The translations under genes and the position numbers were made by a program. Of a stretch of 64,000 nt of DNA, positions 44,374-55,248 are shown piece after piece (the first letter of the stretch is position 1; each line of letters starts with the position of its first letter). The DNA is from Cladophialophora immunda (lineage: Eukaryota; Ascomycota; Eurotiomycetes; Chaetothyriales; Herpotrichiellaceae): positions 576,444 to 640,443 of the forward strand of contig NW_015622542.1 in the NCBI RefSeq assembly GCF_000835495.1. The letters run 5' to 3'. The notes beneath the pieces were generated by a model. That model had not been told where the DNA came from. It worked only from the letters and a program-made list of their open reading frames with translations, and ran no database searches.

Positions 44374-45093
44374 GATGGCTGATTTTCTAGGTAGCTCGAC
44401 TTGAGTGGGAGAGAGACACTGGGGAAATCACAACATCAAAATGCTCTGAGCGGAGGAGGAGAACAAGCAGCTTGCCTCGGGTTTCAAGGGGAGCAGTATT
44501 GCAGGGACGCCCATTTCCCCCCGAGAAGGGCTAGAACTGAGGAATCGAGCAACGACCAGGCTGGGCAAGGTCCTGTGACTTGTACTCCATACTGAGTAAG
44601 GAGCAACTGACCTAGTCTTTGCTGGGCACTGGGGTAGCTAGTAGCCTCCTCTCCGTACGGAGGTAGATGGTGTGACCCCCCTTTTTGCGGGGGAAACTCG
44701 AACCCTGGAGTTTGCCGAGTGGGGATTTAATTGCATGGATGCCCGACGTTGGTCTTTGCGAAACTTACCTAGTCGTGAGTCGTACCGAAATCGAGTAGAT
44801 CGCCAATCCCGGCCAGCTGCTTAAGCTCTGGGAGAAACTCGCTGGTGCTCAATGCATCCCCCACCAAGAGCCATGGGGTCGAGGGGCATACCGAGTAACT
44901 GTCGGCTAACACGAAGAGGGGTCGCGTTGTTGATGGAAGACCCGACCATATTATGAGGAGACTTTCCCTGAGAGAGCCCAGACGTTCATAAGTTCACAGG
45001 CTTGACCCTACGGTGCGTATTTGCGAGAGACTTCGTCCAGTGCTCAATACATCTCCTCTAAATCAGTTTACGGTGCTTTTTTCCTTAGCAAAG
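44374..45093. promoter_or_regulatory. divergent promoter of the C2H2 regulator and SDR genes
   Basis: This 720-bp stretch lies between divergent start codons. It contains the palindrome at 44651-44662 (listed separately) and a GAGTGGGG at 44717 that fits the CreA consensus. Short ORFs here have no domain. Confidence 0.5.
44651..44662. promoter_or_regulatory. 12-bp perfect palindrome CTCCGTACGGAG
   Basis: A perfect inverted repeat with CCG and CGG half-sites lies in the shared promoter of the C2H2 regulator and the SDR. CCG...CGG arrangements are typical targets of fungal binuclear zinc-cluster dimers, and here the two halves are separated by TA. Whether it is bound is unknown. Confidence 0.4.
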
Positions 45094-45971
45094 ATGCCTG
45101 GCCGACTTGAGGGTAAAGTGGCGATTGTCACTGGCGGTGGAAGCGGGTTCGGAAAGGCCATTTCGACCAAATTCATCCAGGAAGGCGCCAAAGTCCTCAT
45201 CGCCGAAATGAATGCGGAGAGTGGCCAGGCGGTCGCGAAGGAGCTTGGGTGCGCCGCAGTCAAAGCCGACGTAACCAAGCGCGAAGATTGGAAGACGGTC
45301 TTGCAGAAGTCCATTGAGTTGTACGGTGGCCCAGATATTGTCGTTAACAATGCTGGCACATGCTACTCGAACCAGGTAGGCACTCCAGCGACGGCCAGCC
45401 GGGCTGGTGGCCATGCCATGCTGACCATGAGCTGTTGTAGCCGTCCGAGGGCGTCCCCGACGAGGAATTCGATCTCACCTGTGCCGTCAATTTCAAGTCG
45501 ATTTACCTGTCCGTGGCTGTCATCATACCGTGGATGAAGGAGCACAAGAGCGGCGGTTCATTCATCAATATCGCGTCCACGGGGGCCACCCGACCGAAAC
45601 CACGGCTCACATGGTACAACGGAACCAAGGCTGCCGTTTGTTGTGCCTCGAGGTCGCTGGCACAGGAGTATGCCCCTAACAACATCCGATTCAACTCGAT
45701 ATGCCCGCAGTTCGCCAGCACTGGACTGTAAGACCCGTGATATTCCAAGCGTTGTTGAACAATGGCTAATATACCCTCGACGCGCAGGTCCCATAAGTTC
45801 CTCGGCAAGGAGAATACCCCAGAGAATCGCGCCTACTTCGTGTCCTTGATTCCCTTGGGACGATTGACCGACGTTACGGACATTGCTAATGGTTGCTGCT
45901 ATCTGGCAAGTGATGAGGCGAGCTACATCACCGGCACGGAGTTGATTATTGACGGCGGTCGAAGCGCCTAG
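45094..45971 (+). CDS. short-chain dehydrogenase/reductase
   Basis: Three exons (45094-45375, 45441-45727, 45788-45971) encode 250 residues, the standard size of a classical SDR. The nucleotide motif TGGGSGFG is at the N-terminus, AEMNAESG gives an acidic residue after strand 2 that favours NAD over NADP, and NNAG follows. The catalytic Ser, Tyr and Lys are S140 in INIAST, Y153 and K157 in WYNGTKAAV. The C-terminal GRLTDVTDIANGCCYLASDEASYITG ... DGG segment is the usual one. It oxidises or reduces an alcohol/carbonyl; the closest named relatives by motif are 3-oxoacyl-ACP-reductase-like and glucose-dehydrogenase-like enzymes. It is the first plus-strand gene of the catabolic block. Confidence 0.92.
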
Positions 45972-46761
45972 AGACGCTGGGCTTCAGCCAATATAACACG
46001 AGATATTGTTGAGATAAGATATGCCTTCAACAGATTGCCGAATGGACATGTCTCCTTGACCGCATGAATACACTGCCGTAATGCTCTAAGTACCAGCTAA
46101 ATGGTCACTGAAAGGCTCACCGCTCAAGACCAAGACTGCCGAGCGACTAATGGGCACCGACGATCTGCGCACATGGGCAGCTTGATCCACGACCGTCTCT
46201 CCATGGTGCACGACTGGTCCCTGAGCACTTCCCAAACGGCCAAGCTGGCACATGCTCTGAAGGCCTTGCTCTGTATTCGACCAGGATCCGGCGAATCTCC
46301 GCTCCGCCCCCCCTATTTTCCCCACTCAAACTACTCCGTATCACCTAGCGGTATGGGGTGACCAGGGCCGTCGTGGACGGTGTGCCTCTGGTGCAGATAC
46401 GGAGCGCGGAGTGGCCACCACGCGGTGGCTGAAAGCTTGGTTCTGGCCACGAGGCGGTCCTTTCGCAAGGCCGATGCTCGGGGGTGCTGGGTTGATACCA
46501 CGGATCCGATAGCAGCAGGTGAGCTGGTGGGCTGATGGGCTGGTGGGCAGAATAGAAATATGTCTGGCCAGCAGCCTTGTGGGCTCATTCCTATCTCTCC
46601 TCCACGTTGCTGGCTTGTCAGCGTCATATGTGGGCTTGCACAAATACCTTCCCGATCCATATGATCGCTCCTACCTGGTAGTGCCATCTCGCTGCTAGGT
46701 AGCAACCTCGTACACTCTCACACTCAATCGACGCCGTCCACCGATCTTCGTTTCAGACAAA
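45972..46761. other. intergenic, promoter of the sugar-type MFS gene
   Basis: About 790 bp between two co-directional genes. Minus frames here are Arg/Ser-rich and lack domains. A TGGTGGGC-type simple stretch lies at about 46530. Confidence 0.5.
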
Positions 46762-48599
46762 ATGGCAGCCGAACAGCACAAAGGCTGGTTCAAGGACCAG
46801 ATTAGACTGGTGACTATTCTGGTGAGTGGAAAAAGACCCAACCCTGGGTTCAAGCACCCATCTCGGACATTCGTCAATTGAATGCCACATCTCAAATAAG
46901 CAGATGGCTTCAGTGGTTTAACTGTGCGTTCCGACAGATCACCATCTTCATCTCTCTGGGGTCCTTCACCTATGGCTACTGCAGCTCCATCATCGCCACC
47001 ACTCTGGGCCAGCCGGATTTCTTCAAATACCTGAACCTCGCCACCGAAGGTCCTGGCTTATCCCATACAAATGCCATCACCGGTGCCATGAACGGCCTTT
47101 TCCAGGCCGGTGGCTTCATTGGGGCGCTCTCGATCGGCCCTCTCTGCGACAAGTTCTCACGACGAGGCGGCATTGGAATTGCCGCTGCTACCTGTTTGGT
47201 TGGCGGCGCTCTGCAGTGCGGATCCGTCGATGTCGGCATGTTCTTGTTCGCGAGAGCACTGACAGGTATGGCCACTCCGACATCCACGCGGACTGGAGAG
47301 GACCAGAGAGCTAACTCCTGTAGGCATCGGAACTGGCATGATCGTGTGTGGAGTGCCGCTCTACCAAAGCGAGGTCTCGCCACCTCATACTCGTGGTGTC
47401 ATCGTGGGAGTTCACGGAGCCTTGCTCTGCACCGGTTATTCGGTGGCTGGCTGGGTCGGCTACGGCTGCTTCAGCTACACCGGGCAGTTCCAGTGGCGTT
47501 TCCCCCTTGCTGTACAATGCTTCGCGCCCATAATGGTGCTTCTTGGACTCTTCTTCATTCCCGAGAGCCCTCGTTGGCGTAAGTAGTTTTCTCACAGTTG
47601 GCTTGGAACGCGATGGGCTAACTAATGCGTCACAGTGGTCCTGCACGACAAACACGATCAGGCCTACAAGGTGATGGAGTACCTCCACCGTGACCCCAAG
47701 GACCCCGAAGGCATCCTCATCAAAGAGGAATTCTATGCCCTTCTGAAGCAACTGGAACTCGAAAAGCTTCGTGGCGGTGGAGGATACAGGGAGCTCTTTA
47801 CCGGCTGGCCGAACCGAAAGCGTCTGCTCTTGGGCTTCTTCACTGTTTTTGGGGGTCAATGCACCGCCACCATTGTCATCAACAATTACGGTGTTATTCT
47901 ATACACTGCCCTAGGATACGTGGCCCCGACTACACTTGCCTTCACGGCCGGATGGGTGACAGTTGGGGTGGGTGGAAACGCGCTGTCCGCGCTGATCGTT
48001 GACCGGGTGGGACGCGTGAGGCTAATGAGTGAGTCTTGGTGTCGAATGGTGTGTTTTTGCTCTGCTAACCGGTGACAACCACAGTAATCGGATTCTCCGG
48101 GTGCCTCATGGCCCTCATAGTCGAGATGGCGCTGTTGGCGACCTACAAGGGAACCACCAACAAGGCCGGGCTCGCGGCGGCCGTGTCCTTCCTCTTCATC
48201 CACGTCGGCTTCTACAGCTCGTGCATCGACGCCGTGACCTACATCTACTGCACCGAGATCTTCCCCAACCACCTGCGCGCCCGGGGCTCCTCGATCTCCG
48301 TGTCGGGCCTCTTCTTCGCTACCGTCATCTACACCTGTGCCGCGCCGACCGCCTTCGCCAACATCGGGTGGCGCTACTACATCGTGTTCGCCGTCACGAC
48401 CGCCATGATCGTTGTTTCGGTGTTTCTCTGGTGGCCTGAGACCAAGGGGTTGTCGCTCGAGGAGATCAACGCCCTCTTTGGCGACGAGGTCGCCGTGGAC
48501 GTCGGACACATGACCAAGGAGCAGAGGGAGGCGCTCGACGAAAAGATCTTCGCGCAGCAGATCGAGGGCGTCAACGAGCCTGAGCACGAGAAGGCTTGA
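46762..48599 (+). CDS. MFS sugar/organic acid transporter
   Basis: Five exons (46762-46821, 46938-47265, 47324-47578, 47636-48028, 48085-48599) join in phase to 516 residues with about 12 spans. It belongs to the sugar-porter branch of the MFS: GPLCDKFSRRGGI loop, PLYQSEVSPPHTRGVIVG after span 4, FFIPESPRWLVLHDK before the central loop, DRVGRVRLM in the second half, YCTEIFPNHLRARGSS, and the C-terminal FLWWPETKGLSLEEINALF. The first intron's acceptor (CGACAG at 46937) was chosen because it restores phase after the 20-codon first exon; an acceptor at the AAGCAG 5' of it would break the frame. Members import hexoses, pentoses, quinate, lactose and similar compounds. It lies inside the catabolic block and likely imports its substrate. 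Confidence 0.88.
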
Positions 48600-48968
48600 C
48601 AAGTCGTTTCTGCCAGCTTGCCAAGGTCCGGAATGTTATATCCCGACCACCAGGAGGAGTTCGTGATGGAAATGAGATCGACAAGAGAGGGAAAACTGCA
48701 AAAAGGACTGATGGGTTCGATAGGAAATTGTAATTAGGGAGGTTCATCCTCGCTCGAGTGTCATCCCCAAACAAGGCAAAGCCCAGGTTTCCATCATTTT
48801 CGTTTCCAGGAGCTCTTAGTCTCGGTCTCTCTTTGTTCTTTGTTGGTACTTCTACAGCACGGAACAAGACAGGTGGGACAACCATTCACATCAGCCTCGT
48901 ATCTCTCTTGACCTCTCATCCCGACGTTTCCACGGCATCCCTGGGAACTCACGTGCAACATTGACTTT
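48600..48968. other. intergenic, convergent 3' ends
   Basis: About 370 bp between the MFS and AtuA-type gene stops. Nothing is recognised. Confidence 0.55.
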
Positions 48969-50898
48969 CTAGTCGTCCGTGTCTGCTTTCAACGCCGGGA
49001 CCTCAATGTCCAGCAACGGCGCATGCTGCTGGGTCCCGAACGTGTCTCGCTCGCCAACACTGCCCTGCAACTGGGTCAGGGGTCGTTTGAACGTACACTT
49101 CCACCCGAGCGCGGGCTCGAAAAACATGCACGTTAGGATATCATCGTCGGTCAAGCGGTAGAGCGTCTTCATCGCGTCCCGGGTGAGCACGTCGCTGTCG
49201 CGGACGTGCCTCCAGATCGCGGCGTCGTCGAAGAGAACGTCGAGCGTGATCTCGTACGGGCCCGAGTTCTTGGACCGGATCACGGCGGCGAGGTCGACCA
49301 TCCTGGGGCGCGGGCTCGCAATCTTGGGTCTTGGAGCTGTGGAATGCGCATGACGGCTGTTAGCTTCGAGTTCACTCCCCATATAGCACGGTTCGGCGGC
49401 CGGGAAATACCTCCCCTTCTTTGAACTTACCTTTGGGATATGCGAGGGCCAGATCCTCTGCGCGGCGGACCGGTCGCTTTGTGGGGTCAGGCTTCGTCTT
49501 CACGGCATCCGCGCGGCCGACGAAGAGAGTCTCGATCGGGAAGAAGCGGAGCGGATCGTCGACGTCCATGAGATGGTAGACGCTGAACTTGTACACCGGC
49601 CCCACGGACTGCTCCAGCGGCGTCAACGGAGAGGCGAAGTTGCCCGCGGTGGCCAGTTGTCCTGGATACTCCGCGTGGAGCACCATGACTCTCGCCAGGC
49701 CGGCGATGGCGTCGGCCTCGTCTTGGGTCGCGGCAACCACTTCCCCCAGGACCCCGATTTCGTGACTGACCGTGGTGGCCGTTTCTAGCGGGCCCATCAC
49801 AGCATTCTTTCCATAGACGTGAAATATCAGCGAGGGGCCGCCCGCCTCGCCCAGGGTGGGAAAGGCTGCCTTTGTCCTCGGCCGGACGGTCTGTTCGAGG
49901 AATTGGTCGATACACGATATAAGAATGGGATCTCGAATCCCTCCGATGAAGGCCGAGCGGAAGCCAATCTGCGCGGCGCCTTCGAGCTTGATCTGGTATG
50001 TTGGGGTCGGGACAAAGGTCGCCCCGTGGATGAGGATGGATCGGTTGTCGGCCTGCTGCTTGAACTGGACGTTGTCCAGATGCAAGACTCCCCCCGGTCC
50101 GGGAAGGCGATCAGGACGAGTCTTCTCGTACATGGTGTGCGCGGCCACGGACCGCGGGATGCACCGCTGGCCTGGGGTGACGGGCGTGAGCACGAAACTG
50201 TCCTCCTCCATGAACGCTAGGATGGAGCGGCCCTTGGGCACCGCACACTGCCCGCCGCACTCGACAATCTTGCCCATATGCCACGCCGGGTCGCGATGGA
50301 CCCCGCGGTGCATGCTGTATGCTGCAAAAGGTGCGGGATCGTACGACCGTCCGGCGATGATGATGTCCACTTCGGGGTCCTCCAATGCTTTCATAAAGGG
50401 CTCAGCACCCATCTGTGCGACAATGGCGACGGCGTCGGTCACATCTTCCTCTTTCAATGCTGGGCCCGGTCCGCAGGGCGTGACGGCGCCCGCCTGCAAC
50501 TGCTTCAAAATCGTCTGTCGATCGTTCGCGAACTTGATCGTCGAGACCTTGAACCTGTAGCCTTTTGCCTCGCTGATCTCGCGCACCACGTTGACGAGGA
50601 AGTCGACTTGCTCGTTGGTCCCCGCGCCGCCGGCGGAGCTGATGAGCAGTTTGATGCCAAAGTCGGCGCAGGCCTCGAGGACTGGCGTGAGATCGTGCGC
50701 AAAGGCTTGCTTGCTGACAATGGTCCGGCCGGAGCCGAGCATATACGGGCCCGGGTCGGTGGAGCCGCTGTCCATGATGATGGCGTCTGGACGGGTGCTT
50801 TCGTCCATGACGGTTGTCCAGAAGTCGACCATGTCATAGCCATAGCCCAGCATGGGCGCCGGCGCAAAGATTTTGATGGGATAGGTTTTGGCGATCAT
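48969..50898 (-). CDS. AtuA-like (DUF1446) - DUF4387 fusion protein
   Basis: Two exons (50898-49431 and 49336-48969) encode 611 residues. Residues 1 to about 480 form a DUF1446/AtuA domain: PAPMLGYGYDMVDF, DSGSTDPGPYMLGSG, LLISSAGGAGTNEQVDF, DIIIAGRSYDPAPFAAYSMH and HIHGATFVPTPTYQIKLEG-type blocks. The last 110 residues are a DUF4387 domain (MVDLAAVIRSKNSGPYEITLDVLF, DDDILTCMFFEPALGWKCTF). In bacteria these two domains are usually separate neighbouring genes in operons such as the acyclic-terpene atu cluster; here they are one chain, joined by an Ala/Pro-rich linker that contains the intron. The biochemical role of neither domain is known to me. The longer frame opens at a TTG; the ATG at 50898 is used. 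Divergent from the ALDH gene. Confidence 0.9.
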
Positions 50899-51703
50899 TC
50901 TGGCGGTCTGCTTGCTCGAGTCAGCCTCTCTATTGACCAAGGAGACACAACGGTATTCACCTTGTTCCTTCTTTCAAGCGTTGTAGCTCTTGAGTTATGA
51001 GATGGATTGCTTCAATGAGTTGGGCTCATCTGTCGCGCTGTCGGATCGATCGCTTCTCCGCTGTCGGAGAGACTGCGAAGCCTGACTGGTGAGCGTCGAT
51101 GGAGGTGTCAGTTCGAGATCGGACAGCCGCAGCCTTGCGTTTCCCGACACCGGTCCAGGCTGAGCCGTCAACGACGATGTTGTTCATTGCAGTCGGGACA
51201 GCTTCGGAGGCCGCCCCCCACTACGAGGTGCTGCTTGCTTCTCTCCCATGTTTCTTGCCTCTCGCGCTGTCTACCGAGTATTCTCCCTTCATTCCCCACT
51301 CCAATTTCCCACTCAAAAGCAAAAGCTTGTGCCGACCCCAGAATTCTTACCCCGGATTCGATATTCCGGTCACCAGCTTGTGCCGGGCCACTGTCAACAT
51401 GTGACATGTTCCCTTGCGTTCCACTGCTGGAGTGGATTGGTTGGAGAATCCCTTCACGTCGATTCCCGTGCAAGTTTCGGGCAACCTCGATAGGTCGCTG
51501 CAATCGGCCGGCCTACGATACCGGTGGGGGTTTTGGGTACCACGGCTCAGCATGTTCTGGTCCCGGTAGCCATGACTGCCACCCTGTCCGGGTCTCTGCT
51601 TTACACAAATATCAATCCCCGTGGTCGATGATTTTTCGTCTCTCATTGATCTCGCCTTCCAATATTCAAGATCAAGTCGAGTTTATCAGCAATTTCGTTC
51701 ATC
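50899..51703. promoter_or_regulatory. divergent promoter of AtuA-like fusion and aldehyde dehydrogenase
   Basis: An 805-bp region between divergent starts must hold both promoters, which suggests co-regulation. The short frames here have no domain. No strong motif is seen by eye. Confidence 0.55.
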
Positions 51704-53672
51704 ATGGGGTCTCTCGGCTCCTTCCAACAGACCAAGTCTCTCGCCGATGTCAAAAACAAGAAGCTGCTGCATTATAAGGGCTTTATTGACGGACAATGGG
51801 CCGATGCGGTTTCTGGCAAAACGTTCGAATTGATCGATCCAGGGACAGGTAATATCAACGGCGCCCGTTCACCCAGCGGTAGGCCATGCAGATCTGACGA
51901 GCTGAATCTGCAGGTGAAAGCATTGCCACATTCCCCGAGATGGGAGCGGCAGATACAGCCCGGGCCATTGAGAGTGCTTCCAAGGAATTTGCAACATGGA
52001 AGAATACCTCAGGCCGGGACCGCGCCAGGATGCTGAGGAAGTGGAATGATTTGTGCTTAGAAAACACCGAGGACTTTGCCTTGATCATCACCTTGGAAAC
52101 AGGCAAGCCGCTGTACGAGGCGAGGGCCGAAGTAATCTACGCCTGTAGCTTTCTTGAATGGTTTGCCGGCGAGGCTGAAAGGTGATATATCCTCTGTTTT
52201 TGTTCGCCACCAAGCTCATGAACGCTGCCTCCTGCTGACAATTCGGATCAAACTTAGGACTCACGGTGAAAATATTCTTACCGCCAACAGAAAGCAGAGA
52301 CTCGTCACCATGAAGCAGCCGATCGGGGTGGTTGGATGTCTGATGCCTTGGAACTACCCGATGGCTATGATTACTCGTAAGGCTAGTGCTGCCATCGCTG
52401 CCGGATGCACCACCATCTGGAAGCCGGCTGGCGAGACGCCTCTGTCCGCTGGTGCCATGGCTGTTCTTGCCATTGAGGCGGGCATTCCCGCTGGGGTGAT
52501 TCAAATCATCACCAGCTTGACAACCGTGGCAGAGGTAGGCAAGGAAATCTGCACCAACAAGTTGGTGAAGAAAGTCAGCTTTACGGGCAGCACGAGGGTC
52601 GGCAGGCTGTTGATGGAACAATGTGCACCGACAGTGAAGAAACTTAGCCTGGAACTCGGAGGAAACAGTCCCTTTATTGTCTTTGACGACGCGGATGTTG
52701 ACGTCGCCGTCGAGGCGGCCGTTATGGGTGAGTAGTGTTGCCAGAGGAGATCCTTCAAAGGGCACGAGCCATTGAGTTGCTGACGGAAGCGATAGCCAAG
52801 TTCAGAAACACCGGTCAGACGTGCGTGGCCGCCAACCGTATCTTCGTCCAAGATGGAATCTATGATAAGTTTGCCAAAGCTTTGTCCAACACGATTTCGA
52901 CGTTCAAGATCGGTCCAGGAACTCAGGTACCGCACACTCTGTGACACTTCGGGTACAGTGAATGCATGTGCTGATCAGGACTACAGGACGGCGTCTTCGT
53001 TGGACCTTTGACCCATGAAAACGTCCTATCGAAAGTACTGACTCACATTGAAGGTCTGATTTCATTTCCCTCGGCATGATAATTACCCAATGCTGATACA
53101 GATCGCAGAGGCCAAGAGCAACGGAGGCAAGATTATCTTAGGCGGCAACCGAGTTGATGGCACCAAAGGCTATTATGTCCAGCCGACCATTATTGCAGGT
53201 CAGTTTTGCTCTCGAACCGCAGACCTTACTCCCGTTCGACCTGCAAGCTGCTAACGAAACCAACACTATGAACAGATATGCCGCGTGGCACTATCACCGA
53301 GCGAGACGAAGTCTTCGGTCCTGTTATCCCCCTGTATAGGTTTCATACAGAGGAGGAAGTCATCGAGCTCGCGAACAATGTCGACGTTGGGCTGGGTGCC
53401 TTTGTCATGACGTCCAGCATGCCCAGACAGTGGCGTGTAACAGAAGCCCTGGAGGTAAATTTCCCCATTAGACCGAGCTCGTCCAGTGGATAATTTCCTG
53501 ACACCGAGTGACTTAGGTTGGTGTTGTCGGCGTGAACATTGGGCTTCTTTCCGCCGCAGAAAATCCCTTCGGTGGCGTGAAGCAGTCCGGCTTCGGCAGG
53601 GAAGGTGGACGTCAAGGCATCGACGAGTACCTTGTTCTCAAGAGCATGTTCTTAAATGTTGCAAGTGGTTGA
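51704..53672 (+). CDS. aldehyde dehydrogenase, succinate-semialdehyde dehydrogenase type
   Basis: Eight exons (51704-51848, 51914-52181, 52258-52727, 52790-52926, 52987-53053, 53109-53198, 53276-53454, 53517-53672) join in phase to 503 residues. The fold is complete: [44 protein letters not shown], the general base Glu in [18 protein letters not shown], the nucleophile C306 in [12 protein letters not shown], and [12 protein letters not shown]. The order and the AANR after the nucleophile point to the SSADH/GabD group, which oxidises succinate semialdehyde or similar short semialdehydes with NAD(P). One intron ends at GATCGCAG|AG, not at the earlier ATACAG, because only the former keeps phase. 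It is divergent from the AtuA-like fusion and upstream of a C-C lyase. Confidence 0.92.
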
Positions 53673-53959
53673 TTGAGAGAGGAAGATGGCAGGTGGCAGA
53701 CGGGAACTTCTCTTGAGACGAATGACAGAACACATAAGAACCCAACAACCGTAGCTCCCTGCACCTGTTTCGGATCTATAGTGCAGTAAGAAAGCACTCA
53801 GAATGACTCTTTGAAAGATTGCTGCCTTTCGAGGAACTGCCATCCTGCCGTGGCGGTGCACGACCAGACAGAGGATATAAATGTCGCTGTGATCTACCAC
53901 TCTAGGTCCAACGAATCTGAATTGGGATAATATGTACTTCCGCATCCGATCAATCCTGG

Positions 53960-54916
53960 TCAAAACCCGCCTTTAAGAGTCACTCCCCCCGCAGCGGCAT
54001 CAAACTCTGCGCATTCATTGATCCCAACAACGTTAAAGACATCATAAATGCCCCCAGCCTTGTCCTCTCGCTCGGTCACTATCCCAGTGTCGCGAAGCTC
54101 CTTCATCGCGCGACGGGTCGAGTTATAGACCTCGGCCAACGACAAGATAGACCAAATGACAATCTTGAACCCCATTTCTTTTGCCTCCTCGGCACTGATG
54201 ACCGGGGTGACCCCGCCGTGGACAATGTTCAGTAGACACGGGATGGGAGCCAGAGCTTTGACCGCCGCGCGGGCCTGCTCTTTGGACACGAGGCCCTCGA
54301 AGAAGGCGACGTCGGCACCAGCCTCGTGGGCGGCCTTTAACCGTCGGATGGCCTCGTCGAATCCCAGGGACTGGAGAGAGTCGGTCCGTGCGATGATAAC
54401 CAGGTCACGGCCCGATGCCTCCCTCGCCATGCTCGCCGCGCGGATACGCGTCAAGTATGTCTCCAACGACACGAGCTCTTTGTTGCGCAGGTGACCGCAG
54501 CGCTTGACGAACGCCTGGTCCTCAATGTGCAACGCAGCCACGTTACCTTCGATGTACGTTTTCGCCGTCCGGGCCGCCGACAGGGACGAGCCAAAGCCCG
54601 TGTCAGCGTCCGCGATCACTGGCACGGACCAGTCCAACCCGGCGATCATGCTGGCGTTGGCGGCCATTTCGGTCATGTTGATGATCCCAAGGTCCGGCGC
54701 TCCTATTCGCGAGGCTGCTGTCCCTGCGCCCGTCATATAGAGCGCATCGAAGCCGATGCTCAGGGCTATTCGGGCTGTGTATCCATCGAACACCCCAGGA
54801 CACACCACGATCTTCTCAGGGTCGTTGATCATGTCGCGGAGGATGGATGCGGCTTGTCGCCATTGTTTCTTGCCCTCGCCGTTCTGCTGGGCCGCGTGAG
54901 TGCTTCTTGTGGTCAT
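53960..54916 (-). CDS. isocitrate lyase / PEP mutase superfamily lyase
   Basis: A single exon of 318 residues from the ATG at 54916 (an in-frame GTG further up is not used). It is a small member of the isocitrate lyase/PEP mutase superfamily, whose enzymes cleave or form C-C or C-P bonds next to a carboxylate. Visible: YMTGAGTAASRIGAPD near the N-terminus, the metal-binding D103 and D105 in IADADTGFG, IEDQAFVKRCGH with the catalytic loop K138-R139-C140-G141-H142, and the metal-site Arg/Asp in IIARTDSL. KRCGH is the 2-methylisocitrate lyase / 2,3-dimethylmalate lyase type loop; oxaloacetate hydrolases also belong here. Which reaction it performs is not decided. No peroxisomal SKL-type tail (it ends KGGF). 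Converges on the ALDH gene. Confidence 0.9.
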   Translation of the reverse strand: MTTRSTHAAQQNGEGKKQWRQAASILRDMINDPEKIVVCPGVFDGYTARIALSIGFDALYMTGAGTAASRIGAPDLGIINMTEMAANASMIAGLDWSVPVIADADTGFGSSLSAARTAKTYIEGNVAALHIEDQAFVKRCGHLRNKELVSLETYLTRIRAASMAREASGRDLVIIARTDSLQSLGFDEAIRRLKAAHEAGADVAFFEGLVSKEQARAAVKALAPIPCLLNIVHGGVTPVISAEEAKEMGFKIVIWSILSLAEVYNSTRRAMKELRDTGIVTEREDKAGGIYDVFNVVGINECAEFDAAAGGVTLKGGF

Positions 54917-55209
54917 CTTTCCTGAGAGAATGGAGCTAGAATGGAAAAGTTCTGCGTGCACATTCACACTATTCCGCACCACTGCCTCGGGTCGTCTATC
55001 GAAGCCTGTTTAAATTTATATTGGAGTCTCAGAGGACGTTTTCGTAGGCAAAGGTACGGACTACTTAGGGCTGCAAGACGCGATACATGCATACGAGTAC
55101 CTCGTGTCAAGTCACCTGTGTGTACCAGAGAACCACTGTGCGGGATTGTATTTATGCAACTGCACCAATAATATTGCTGGAATCGTGGACGACCAAAGAG
55201 GCAAGCTTT
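54917..55209. promoter_or_regulatory. proximal promoter of the lyase gene
   Basis: Upstream 290 bp of the lyase gene, AT-rich near 55010 (TTTAAATTTATATT), which could serve as a TATA region. Nothing else is recognised. Confidence 0.4.
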
Positions 55210-55248
55210 AACCCCACTGAGTGGGGAGCTGTGGAGTTAAGTGGGGTT
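55210..55248. promoter_or_regulatory. phased array of CreA-like sites in an inverted repeat
   Basis: Four matches to the CreA/Mig1 consensus SYGGRG lie in 39 bp: CCCCAC at 55212 (GTGGGG on the minus strand), GTGGGG at 55221, GTGGAG at 55231 and GTGGGG at 55241. Starts of the three plus-strand sites are exactly 10 bp apart, one helical turn. The outer arms AACCCCACT and AGTGGGGTT form a perfect 9-bp inverted repeat, and CCCCACTGAGTGGGG is itself an inverted repeat of 15 bp. It lies about 300 bp before the lyase start. CreA represses alternative-carbon genes, which would fit a catabolic block; a decayed transposon end is the alternative. Confidence 0.5.

Noticed and set aside
44690..44725. tRNA-like B box (GGGTTCGAGTTTCC on the minus strand)
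   Set aside because: The T stem pairs poorly and no acceptor stem is found.
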